Under the pieces are notes generated by a model. It saw nothing but the letters and a program-made list of their open reading frames with translations, had not been told where the DNA came from and searched no databases. A stretch of DNA of 64,000 nucleotides from Hygrophila difformis (taxonomy: Eukaryota > Streptophyta > Magnoliopsida > Lamiales > Acanthaceae): the NCBI GenBank assembly GCA_030278955.1, contig JAOANR010000002.1, forward strand, positions 12,079,982 to 12,143,981, written 5' to 3'. Positions within the stretch are counted from its first letter, which is position 1; the number at the start of each line of letters is the position of its first letter. Positions 45,060-55,850 of this stretch are shown here, in pieces. A program made the position numbers and the translations under genes.

Positions 45060-46545
45060 GTGCAAACACGACGGAAGCAGGGAAATTCATCCCTTGCTCC
45101 TCCCGGAGGACAAGTAACGATGACCCTTGGGTCAACGAGTGTCCCAACACTCTTCTTAGATGAGGGAATGTTCGAAAGGCTAACCGCGACATTAGATAAT
45201 ATCGTCGCAAAAAGGCTGGAGGCTACGTTGAGGGCGCCATTTGGTACTCCGGGTCTAATGGCTAGCAACGTTACCACACCAGCACCGCCCGTAATAATGC
45301 CCAATCAAGGGCAGTATTATTACCAAGGATCAAACTATCGCTGGTATCCGCCAATGGGGCCGTGGGTATGCACATGGTAGGCCAAGGTTCTCGTCAGAAT
45401 CAACTATTTTGCCTGACCGCACCACCATTATCCTTTGGACTACCGATGGCTTTTACGGCTGTCCCAGCCACACAGCCAGCAGGGATAGAAACCATGGCAG
45501 AATTCCACAATCCTGCACAGGAAATTCCTCAGATTCTCGTAACGAGGAATGACCAAGCGGGTGGAAACGGATTGAACGCACCCCAGAACCACGGACAAAA
45601 TAATGTCCAGGCAAGGCTGCGCAAATTTAGGGCTCCAGGGGGTTTTCATGACGCTAACCGAGTCAATATAACTTGGGGGCAACGCCATCACAACCACCAC
45701 CAGTTATGGCTGAAATTTTCCTCAGGGAAATAATGGCCGGCATGAAGGATTTCAAAATCCGCTTTATCCCCAGCAAAACCAGGAAATCCGGGGACCACAC
45801 CCAGTTCCCCACCAAGGAACCTTTCTCCCCCGCCACCGTTGATACCAGGCCAACCGGAGCCACAACGGGTGCACATGGGAGAAGAGCACCTAGCAACCAT
45901 TTTGTGAAGGCTAGGGTTAAACGTCCCAGAGACCCACAGGCCTGTGTATCAAAGGCCGTTTCCGCCCCACATGTATGAGGATAACCCTTTACCACATGCC
46001 GTGCGAATACCCGACTTCTTTACGTTTTTAGGAGAAGACTAGATGTCCACTATGGAACAAATCGGCCGCTTCCTTACCCAATAAGGGGAGTCCGGATGCA
46101 GTTGTTCCCTTCCTCATTGACGAAAACTGCCTTTTCATGGTTTGTTGGTCTGCCTGCAGATGAATTTGCAACATGTCAGCAGTTAGAGGAAGCGTTTCAT
46201 ACATGGTTCTATAATCCACAACCGACCGTCACGTTGGTTGAGATCTTAGAAACCAAGCAAAGGGATAATGAACTGAAGGTTAAGTTCATTGAGCGGTTAC
46301 GGCAACAGAAAGGGAAGTGTACAACCACTATTTTCGAAAAGGAAATAACCGGCATAGCAGTTAGGAACATGAAACTTCCTGTCAGAAAGGAGTTAACCCC
46401 TTTGACATTGATGACCTGGCAACCTTATCCACTAAAGCGATTAGGGTCGGGTCTCTGTTTAATGAGACCAAGGAGTCGAAAGGTAGAGGGGAGAGAAAGA
46501 AAAGACCGTACCAAGCCGCTACCATACATGTGGATAGTGATGTGA
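45060..46545 (+). pseudogene. gag of the Tat-like element, frameshifted
   Basis: Gag region in at least four overlapping pieces (45060-45380, 45362-45733, 45673-45978, 46096-46545). The last contains the gag core: LFPSSLTKTAFSWFVGLPAD, then LEEAFHTWFY, typical of Tat/Ogre gag. The N-terminal pieces are Pro-, Gln- and Asn-rich. Several frameshifts and a stop near 46081 break it. Confidence 0.8.
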
Positions 46546-46588
46546 TCTAGAGGAGGCCTGTAATCAAGAGGCTGCACTTCCAGATCAA

Positions 46589-47828
46589 ATGACTGCCGAA
46601 CTTATCCGGGGCAAAACCTTTGTTTGCATCGATTTGAAACCAAAGGCCGCAAGACCTCTAAAGAATGAGTATGCCAAACTTGTTGCAGAAGAAGACTTTT
46701 GCTTCGACGTATCAAAGACTGAAAAGATCTTTGATGCACTATATGAGAAGCATCAGATCCGACTCCCTCTAGGCCAGAAATTGACCACGGAAGAAGAAAT
46801 CAACAAACAGACGTACTGTAAGTGGCATAACACTTTCTCACACAATACGGAGGATTGTATACAGTTCTGAAGAACTATCTAGGAGACAATCAAATCCGGA
46901 TGGTTGAAAGCGGGAACCATGGGGATCGATGCACTACCTTTCCCCGAAGCAACCATGGTGGTGTCATCCGTCAAACTCCTGAAGTCCTTCAAATTGCTCG
47001 TCAAAAGTCCGACGACGGACCCGGGGGCATGAAGGAAAAAAATACCGCTGGATCAACGGGGCCATACGCGGATGATCTCATGCAGTCAAAGGCGATCATG
47101 GCATGCGTAGAATCTGTGACTCCTCAAACTTCTGAGGAGGAAATGGCGAGCAGTTGGGCAGAACTCATTTATGATACCGATTTACAGGAGGACCCATCAT
47201 GGGCATTTCTCATCGAGTATGAAGATACAGTTCCCCTGGACGTTGATTCAGAAGAATCCCGAATTACACATCCAATCGTGTTCCCACCAATAAAGGGAAT
47301 ACCTTCCCATATGAAGCCACTCTATGTAGAGGCATACATGGAGGGTAAAAAGATTAGGAGGGTCTTCGTGGACAATAGAGCAGTATTAAATTGCATCCCA
47401 TTGTCCACTTTGAAGAAGATTCGGAAGAAGGTCTCCGATCTGGAGAAGACCTGCATGAAGATGCAGGATTCTCAAGCGAATCTACATCACCGCTTGCGAT
47501 GATAGAGGTCCAACTTGAAGTCGGACCAATAACTATGCCAACCGTCTTTTTTGTGCTAGATGCAGATACTTCATATGATGCATTACTCGGAAGAGACTGG
47601 ATTCATGCGGCGATGTGCATACCATCAACCTTACATCAGCAGTGGGATGGAGACAAAGTGGTCATCATCAATGCATCTCCAAGTCCATTCCAGGGGAGTG
47701 CAGAAATACAGGATGAATCGGTACACTACATAAAGTTGTTTCCACCTTTATCCTTAACTATCCCCTATGATAGGCCAATTTCGGATGACCCGATTTATGG
47801 CCTCGGAAGCTACACTTCCGGTTCCTAG
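46589..47828 (+). pseudogene. gag C-terminus and aspartic protease of the Tat-like element
   Basis: 46589-46870 carries a Cys/His motif (YCKWHNTFSHNTEDC) that matches the Tat gag C-terminus. 46855-47502 leads into the protease (VFVDNRAVLNCIPLST), where the active-site Asp is present but the following conserved Gly is Arg. 47391-47828, in another frame, has the second protease landmark ALLGRDWIHA. At 47829 the sequence is interrupted by the Athila-type insertion. Readable Tat coding sequence resumes at 60338. Confidence 0.8.
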
Positions 47829-48109
47829 GTGATAATGGCCAAAATTGTCCATTATTTTCAATCCATTTTCGTGTCTAATACGGATGTTTTGATCGCATTC
47901 CTATCTTATTTAAATACGAAAGCAGATGAATTGGACTGATATATACATGTTTGTAAAAACAATAAACTGGTATTGAAAAACACAAAAATATGTAATTTTA
48001 TTACATAATGTGTTAGAAAAATAAAAAAACATGAGAAAAAGAAAAAGGAATGAAAAAGATTGGAAAAGAATAAAAGCCCACAAAAACTATAGATTTGGCC
48101 CAATTAAGC

Positions 48110-48430
48110 CCAACCGTCGCAAGCCATCAATCACGTCGCAAAGCTATGTCTTGCGACGTGGATGAGCTTAGCGACGTGATGACCCATTTGATGAAGGAAA
48201 CCAAGTGTTGAAGACCAAGTCGCAAACCTGTGTCTTGCGACGTGGGTTGGTCTTGCGACGCAGGACAGAGCCTCACGATGTGAAGACCAAGAAAGGAGAA
48301 CGAAGACTAAAGACCCCCGTCGCAAAGCAGGGTCTTGCGACGTGCATGGGAGTCTCACGACGGGCGTAAAGGCTTGCGACGTGCAAGGTGAGTCTTGCGA
48401 CGTGCGTGTGTGTGTCTTACGACATATGTG
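48110..48430 (+). repeat. CACGTCGCAAGAC motif cluster
   Basis: About fifteen copies of CGTCGCAAG or its inverse CTTGCGACG, many paired as short inverted repeats, upstream of the LTR TATA box. A second cluster follows at 49100-49650. Confidence 0.9.
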
Positions 48431-48478
48431 GGCCTCAAATTCAGAGTTAAAAGGCCCATGGGCCTAGGGTTTCACGTC

Positions 48479-48486
48479 TATAAATA
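48479..48486 (+). promoter_or_regulatory. TATA box of the left Athila-type LTR
   Basis: TATAAATA in CACGTCTATAAATAGATGG. The whole segment 48470-48511 is missing from the right LTR. Confidence 0.7.
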
Positions 48487-51400
48487 GATGGTGATCCTAA
48501 TGTGCCAAGAGTTAGAAATTTTACACCTGAAGGCAACAGAAGGAATTTGAGCTAGGTAGTTACTGTAGTTTAGTTTTATTTTTCTTGTATTATTTAAATA
48601 TTGCATTATAGATTAGTGTAGATTAGCCAGTTTCTTGCTTTCATTAGTATAGATTAGCCACTTTCTTTCATTTTCAGTTTTGATATGACTCTTATTAAGG
48701 GTTTGAAATAATCAAATGATGGGTATTATCATACCTATTTATAAAAATGGGAAGTTAATCATTTCAGTGTCCCAAGAACATGAAATGGACATTATAGTCC
48801 ATGGATTTACTTGCTTCCTTGTTTTTGTTCATTGTGGCCATTTGGTAACATTTTCTTATTTTTGATCTTATTTTGATATTCTGGATCTTGTCCTCTTGCA
48901 TGTCGTGTGATGGAAACCCTAGATTAGGATTATTGTTTTGCTAATTTATGTTCTTAGGTAGATTTAAATTCCATCATACTTGTTCTTCCAATTTCAGTCT
49001 GCGTATGCTTTTCATTCATAGATTAGGTCTTTTTAATCTGAAATAGGGTTATAAATCACAAGATATGCATGACAGTGTTCCAGAATCAAGATTCTGGAAT
49101 GCTCACGTCGCTAACCGCCTCACGTCGCGAGACCAAGTCTTGCGACGTGAGGGTAGTCTTGCGACGTGGGTTTCACAGAATACTTGTTTCCATTAAAAAT
49201 CCACGTCGCAAGACATCACGTTGTGGACCCATATACTTGTGAAATTTTAGAAAACACTCACGTCGCAAGACATCACGTCGTGAACCCACGGTTCACGTCG
49301 TAACTTTTATGTCTAGAGACGTGAGATCCATGCGTTAGAAAAATATTTAAAATCCATCCGTCACAAGCCTCACGTCGCAAGCCTAGGCTTGCAATGTAAT
49401 TTATTGTCTTGCGACGGGCCTTCTCACTTTTACATGCAATAGAATTTCCTAATTCCCCAAATACCCGTTGTAAGACTCACGTCGCAAGACCCACGTTGCT
49501 AAACCCAGGTTTGCGACGTGAGTCTAGTCTTGCGACGTACAAACCCCTAAATTCCAAAAATTCAAATTCCTTCATCACTCATCTGTCACGTCGCAAGCCT
49601 CACGCCGTGAACCTAGGTTCACGACGTAATATATGTCTTGCGACGTGTTTGCCCCCCTCATGCCAAATTTTATGTTTCTTCATTTCTCGCTTGTAAATAA
49701 TTGAACCATTAAGTCATTAATTAAAGATCATAATTAGCAATAATTAAGGTTAATAATTATTCTGATTAAAGGAATTTTGTTCAATTCCCATTAAATGAAT
49801 TTTCTATAAATTAGACTCATATGACCTAAGTATATGATCTGGACTGTAATTAATTATGGGATGAAAGATTGTTTAGATCATCATCGAGTAATTATGAATC
49901 TAATTCCAAAACCTTGTATGAGAAACCAATGTCTCTCATACAAGGGCACTTTTATTTTTAAAATCCAAAAATATTTTTTCCTTTTATTTATTTGGTCTTT
50001 TCGTTCGTGTGTAACGAGTTATAAGAAGTATCACAAACTAATGTCGGCGAATGGTCCCTTCATCAGGGAAATTAAATAGCTCGTGGGTTTTATATTAATT
50101 ATTATCCGTTATTTTGCATGGTCTAGATAGTGGCTGGTGGAAGCTTTCACGAATGGTCCCTTCACCGGGAAATTAAATAGCTACTCAGCCAGCCCCTATC
50201 TGGATACAGTTTTCTTTTCGTTATTTTAATTTCACAACCCGAATTCAATCTATAGTGAAAATCAGTTGATTTCTGTCAAAATTATCTGATAATCATTGCA
50301 GAAAAAAAACATGTAGGTTTTTATCCGATTTCACCTATAGGCTCAACTAGTAGCGACACTGCCATTATAGGGTTTTCTACCATCTAAGACCATCCCACCT
50401 GAATGGTTAGGATATTGGACCACAGATAACTGCAATCCAATTATCCCTAATCATTTTGTCATCTTTTTAGCCAAATAAAATTCCTCTTACCCCCGGCTAT
50501 TCATCTTTGTGTATCACATTCTGTCTAAACCCACCTTATATTTTGGGTTAATTAATTTCACACTTCCTTATAAATTTATGCATGATACTATTATGTAGAT
50601 ATTGTGGCCAAATTATTTTGGGATCCTTCCCTTGGACATAGAATTCTTGATTTAAATCAGATGCTTCATAATAAATTTCCAACAAAAATTCATTTATAAA
50701 ATCTGGATCTAAGTAAGGGATAAACTCCGCAGTTATGACTAACTCATATCCGATTGGGGGTTGATTTTGGGAAATTAGAAGCAGAATCAACGATTAGGTC
50801 TCTACTAGACTGAAAGAGTATGTGTTTTAATTCAGAGTCTAGTACCTGTTTAAGGAATGATTTTCAAATATCTGTTATTTTCCAAAATTGTTGTGTGTTG
50901 GAAATCTTATATTAAATATTACATTGAATCAGGGTCCACTTGGATTCAGATAAGATGTGGTAGATAATACTAGAGTAACAATATATGGGCCTTGGATATT
51001 TTCAAAGACAGGGTTGAGTATTCTTTCAACTGCTATGCTCTTCTGCCAAAGCCTATTTTTGAGTCTTGAGTGAGTGCATCCGGAACAAACTAATTTATTA
51101 GTTTGTTTTAATAGTTTGTATCTCATAACCACCTGAATGTAGGTAAACACTGCGAGCGGTTTACTGATGTTCGGGAATTCTTGATCCACTTCTGGTCATT
51201 ATGACTGGGGGCTCTCTTATACTACCAGTGTGCTATGCTTTTGAAACTTCCGAGTGATAGGATTTAAAATGCTTTCTTTATTGCTTTCTTTACCGCTTTC
51301 TTTTAAATGCTTTCTATAGAGTCACTCGGATGTGTCGAGAGTAGTTCTATCTGCTACTAGGTTTGAGAGTTATGGGATAGTTTAGCGCTTGATTAGAATC

Positions 51401-51937
51401 TTTGGGTGTGACTGTGGGAATGATGGGAGTACTTGGCATTTTAATTAATGATTTGTCAGGTGTTGCTTGTCCACCACAGATAAGTAACATACCATTGCAA
51501 GGGGAGTTACAAGTTTGTGCTATCTTAGATTTTGTTTTCTTAAGAGCATGTAAATTCTTACTGTAAGTATCTATCTGTTAGAGGGAACATAGTACAGAAA
51601 CATGAGAGTGAGCTAACTGAAAGAATTATCCGAAACAATGATCTGTGTAACACAATGGAAGTTTACTTGTGTTTCACTTGAATCTTGTCCAATCTTTATT
51701 CTTTTCTTCCTGTTCCTTCTGTCACAATTTACATCTGCTTTCTAGATTAATGAAAGATAGCTTAGTATAATTTTTACCGCTTTCGTAGAATAATTTTTAC
51801 CGCTTCCTTAGGATAATTTTAATTGCTTTCTTCGATTAAATTTATTTGCTTTCTTAGAATAAATTTATCTGCTTTTTAGAATAGGTTTAATACGCTTTGT
51901 AGAGTAATTTTATCTGCTTTCATAGCTTAGTTAAATT

Positions 51938-52073
51938 ATGGCGTGGGACCTGCTTCTATCGCATATCCTCCAGTGAACGATCCGGTCTTACTATAAATTA
52001 CTAAAATGGCGTGGGACATGCTTCTATCGCACATCCTCCAGTGAACGATCCGGTCTTACTATAAATTACTAAA
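51938..52073 (+). repeat. 68-bp tandem duplication in LTR
   Basis: ATGGCGTGGGACCTGCTTCT to CTATAAATTACTAAA twice (51938-52005 and 52006-52073) with two or so substitutions. The right LTR has one copy. Confidence 0.93.
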
Positions 52074-52254
52074 TTTTTTGACACCGTGCGCTTTCGGGCC
52101 ACAGTTTCTTAACACGAGTAATAAAAACGTAACAACCTATAAATATATCCCTAATCCCAACTCCATCCTCATAAGTTGGTTTCATTAAAAATAAAATTAA
52201 ACCGGGATTGTATATTCTTAAAAATACTCGTGTGGGAAATTGTCAAAAGTTTCA

Positions 52255-52269
52255 TGGCGCCGTTGCCGG
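52255..52269 (+). promoter_or_regulatory. Primer-binding site of the Athila-type element
   Basis: TGGCGCCGTTGCCGG, nine bases after the LTR end. TGGCGCCGTTGCCGG is characteristic of Athila and related Tat-group elements. Confidence 0.85.
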
Positions 52270-52310
52270 CATAGTTCCACTGGGATGTAGTAAACTAATT
52301 CTAGGAATAA

Positions 52311-53483
52311 CCATTTCTCTTTAAGCACTGCGCCGATTCAATAATCAGGCGATGTGTAACTGAGCATGAGACTTATCAAATCGTCAAAAAGTGTCACGAA
52401 TCAGAGTATGGAGGTCACCATGGTCCCACTCGAACGGCCCATAAAGTCCTCGAGTGTGGATTCTATTGGCCTTACATCTATGAAGACTGCAAGACGTTTG
52501 TTAAGGCCTGTGACAGATGCCAAAGATTAGGAAACATTTCTAAGAGGGATGAGATGCCTCAACAAGGAATTCTCACTCTTGAGATTTTCGATGCTTGGGG
52601 CATTGACTTCATGGGACCGTTTCCACCATCTGGTGGAAACCAGTATATTTTGGTAGCTATCAATTATGTGTTCAAATGGGTCGAGGCGGCCGCATTACCA
52701 ACCAATGATGGTAGCCAAGTCATCAAGTTCCTCAAGAACACCATTTTTAGCAGATTTGGCATACCTAGGGTGATAATATCTGATGGAGGAACACACTTTG
52801 TTAATAAATCTTTTGAGAGCTTAATGAGTAAAACTGGAATCCTCCATAAGATCGGCACGCCTTATCATCCCCAAACCAGTGGTCAAGTCGAGGTATCAAA
52901 TCGCGAGATCAAACATATACTCGAAGCCACGGTTTGGATAACCCGAAAGGAATGGTCTAGAAAGCTCAATGATGCTCTATGGGCATATCGCACTGCATTC
53001 AAGACTCCCATAGGGATGTCTCTGTACAGACTTGTCTTCGGAAAAGCCTGTCATTTGCCCGTAAAGTTAGAGCATAAAGCTTACTGGGCCGTCAAAACGC
53101 TTAATTTTGATCCGAGAGTTGCTCAGGGTAAGCGTATGTTGGACCTCAATGAAATTGAGGAAATACGAGCGCAAGCCTATGAAAGCTCTAGGATTTATAA
53201 ACAGCGGAACCAGAAGTTACACGATCGCCGGATAAAATCCAAGCACTTCTATGTTGGCCAAAATGTGTTATTGTTCAATTCTAGGTTGAAGCTGTTCCCC
53301 GGAAAGCTTAAATCCGGATGGGAAGGGGCATATGAAGTGCTGGAAGTGTTTAAAAGTGATGCAGTCAGGATCCGAACTGACAAGGGTGATATGGTGGTGA
53401 ATGGGCACAGGCTGAAGGAATATCTCGGACAGTTCGAGCCCGAAAAAGAAGTCGAGACAGTAGCAGAGCTGGCTTATATATAA
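52311..53483 (+). pseudogene. Athila-type integrase (isolated pol C-terminus)
   Basis: Open frame of 390 codons covering an almost complete integrase. It begins mid-polyprotein with [11 protein letters not shown]. An HHCC zinc domain follows ([16 protein letters not shown]). The catalytic core has Asp in WGIDFMGP, Asp in IISDGGTHF and Glu in [10 protein letters not shown], with 35 residues between the last two. The C-terminal domain has [19 protein letters not shown], an Athila/Tat feature. The frame is intact, but gag, protease, RT and RNase H are deleted: only ~40 bases separate the primer site from the integrase. It has no start of its own (first Met 52554), so it is not an independent gene. 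Confidence 0.9.
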
Positions 53484-53955
53484 TAATAACAACATAAACA
53501 ATAAAAATCTCATTTTGTGTAAATATGTTACCTTGCTTTCAGTCAGAAAATATCCAAAAATTAACTCAACATTTAGAGTACTAAGACTCTAAATGTGAGG
53601 ATGCTGATATTTGGAGAAAATTTAATAAGGTTGATTTATCTGTCTTACAGGAATTCCGGAACCACCAAAAAGAAAGAGAAGAAAAATAAAGCAGAAAATT
53701 AGGTTCTTGGTTGGATTAATTCTATGAATTCAGGAAAATATTCTCGGAATTTTAAGTAATTTAAATCCGGAATAATTTTTACAATAAGTGGAATGGATTC
53801 AACCTCTTTTTATGCAAGTGGATTATTTAATTTACAGCCCAATAAATCTATATATAAAAATGTTTTGTACTAAAATGTTTTAAGTCCAAAACTAAGAAAG
53901 CCAGACTCAGGCCCAATTCCACACTCAGGCCCAGTCCTTGAATATTTTGAAATTC
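53484..53955 (+). other. Post-integrase spacer
   Basis: Non-coding, AT-rich. Short inverted AGAGTACTAAGACTCT near 53574-53589. Nothing else recognised. Confidence 0.45.
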
Positions 53956-54365
53956 AAAATCACGTCGCAAGACTATATCCCGCTCAACAGTACCCCGTCG
54001 CAAGACTAGCTCCTGCAACGTACTAAGAACAAGCTTGCGACGTAGTTCCCTTACTTTCGCATAATCCCGTCGCATGTCTTGGTCATGCGACGAAGTTTGA
54101 GTCTTGCGACGTGGTTCCTTATTTACCCCAGGACCACCGTCGCTAAGGAACAGTTCCATGTCGCAAGACATGGTCTTGCGACGCAGAATGAGCCTTGCGA
54201 TGTGGACCTCATCTGGCCCCACATTCCACGTCGCAAAACTTGGTCTTGCGATGGGTCTCTGAGGCTAGCGACATGCCTCACGTCGCTAGACCCCCGTCTA
54301 CCTACTCTTACACATGTCGCAAGCCTAGGCTTTGCGACGTGTGTCAGAGTCTTGCGACGGGAACC
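53956..54365 (+). repeat. Internal CGTCGCAAG/CTTGCGACG cluster
   Basis: More than fifteen copies of the same motif as in the LTRs, in both orientations, but located between integrase and a second promoter-like element, outside the LTRs. Confidence 0.85.
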
Positions 54366-54565
54366 CCTATTTAAATACCCCCCCCCCCCTTCTATCTTCC
54401 TCAATCCATTCCAACACTTAGCCAATTTTCCCCATTCTCCCGAAAACCCTCTCACGACGAACAACACCCTGTTCCTCGTAATTTTTCAAGCAAATCTGGG
54501 CAAAACCCTGTCCAAATTTTCTAGAATCATCCATGGCGTTTTCTTCGTCTAAGGCCGAGCCCTGG
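54366..54565 (+). promoter_or_regulatory. Internal promoter-like region and short coding exon
   Basis: TATTTAAATA at 54369-54378, a C-run, then an ATG at 54533 opening MAFSSSKAEPW, followed by a strong 5' splice-site match (CTG|GTAAGC at 54564/54565). Athila elements have an extra ORF after integrase, and this position fits its start. T-rich, intron-like DNA follows to about 55331 (TGTTTTGGCAG). It could also be a captured host promoter and first exon. Confidence 0.4.
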
Positions 54566-55850
54566 TAAGCCCTCCCCTTCGATTCTTGAGCATTCCGATA
54601 CTCCCCTGTTTTTGCGATTTTGGGGATTCTTGTGTCGTTTTTGCGGAATGTGCAGATAGATTCCTTTTATGTATATTCCTTCACTGTTGAGTTTGATTTT
54701 TGGCACTTTAAGTTGTGGGGAGTGTGTATTTGAATTCTGAAGAAATGTGGGAGTCGGTCGAGATGGGTATGGAGGTTGGGAAAGTGCTTCTTGATGTGAA
54801 GGTCTTTGGGTAGTCAAATCTTGGTTGGGGATTTGAATTTTTGAATCTAGGGTTCAGGTAGTGAACATAGAAGGGTATGGTTAAAGTTACACCATTGATG
54901 AACTTTGAAGTTTTTAGGGTTCTTAAGAGTACGCTTGTACCTAGTCCTATCTGTATGGTAGAGTCTTTGTGTTTTGATTTCTGAATTGCTGGCTTAAATC
55001 ATTAAGATCTATAATTGTAAAATCTAAATGATGAACTGATGAACATTGGGGTGTTTATTGTGAAATACCACTGTGTTATTGGTTGCTTGATTTTGGTTTT
55101 GTGGTTATTTGAGCATGCGTAGATGTTTCATTGTTCTGTTTAAACATTGTTGAAGGCATTATAGTTCTGTGAGTTTGAAACCTGTTGATGTTTGAGTGTG
55201 CTATGCTCACAAATTGTGTTGTTTTGCATGCCACTGAGAGTTAATGCTGCTACAAGTTGTTTCCTTTTCAATATGTCCGTGTCTCTGAGTGCTTTGGACT
55301 GAGAAAGTTGGTCTTTGTTTTGTTTTGGCAGTCCTATTGCCACCATACTTTTGAAAAAAGCCTTTCATAAAAGACAAAAATTGTTGGTGGGAATAAAAGT
55401 TGACTAGTTGATTTTGTTCCCAATGGAACTCAAGTGTGTGTAATAAATAGCAGTAGTTTTGTCATGTCAAACTGCTACTTCATTTACAAAAATCCAAAAT
55501 GGGACCATTCACACCCCGCCTTTAATAAATAAAAACAAGTCAACTTTTTAAATTAAAAATAGTCCATTTTGTTGCTTGAGTGTGGTATTTATCTGTCCAT
55601 ACGTACCAAGCAGTCCACGCCAAACAGTTCCAACTCGCCGCATCTCCTTCTATTTTCACTTCATCGAATCGAGCGCGCATTCCATTCCATCCTTTCCGTT
55701 TAACTTTCAACAAGTGTCTCGAACTTGTTTAATAAATGAGAAAATTAAATTTTGGGCCCAATGGCCCAGTAAAAAAGTCTTTTTGGTCCAAAGACCATTT
55801 TATTTTCTTATTTGGACTCAATAGTCCAGATAGGTTGTTGGGATTAATTT
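54566..55850. other. Intron-like and unassigned DNA inside the Athila-type insertion
   Basis: T-rich sequence without sustained frames. The last ~50 bases (to GGGATTAATTT) abut the inner end of the right LTR without a primer-binding site or polypurine tract, so this junction is abnormal. Confidence 0.45.

Larger units (their letters stand above)
47830..52245 (+). mobile_element. Left LTR of the Athila-type insertion
   Basis: 4416 bp, TGATAATGGCC to GGGAAATTGTCA. It contains two clusters of CACGTCGCAAGAC/GTCTTGCGACGTG motifs (48110-48430 and 49100-49650), a TATA box at 48479-48486, degenerate TTTTTACCGCTTTC repeats at 51765-51930 and a 68-bp tandem duplication at 51938-52073. Short open frames in it are chance. 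Confidence 0.9.
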
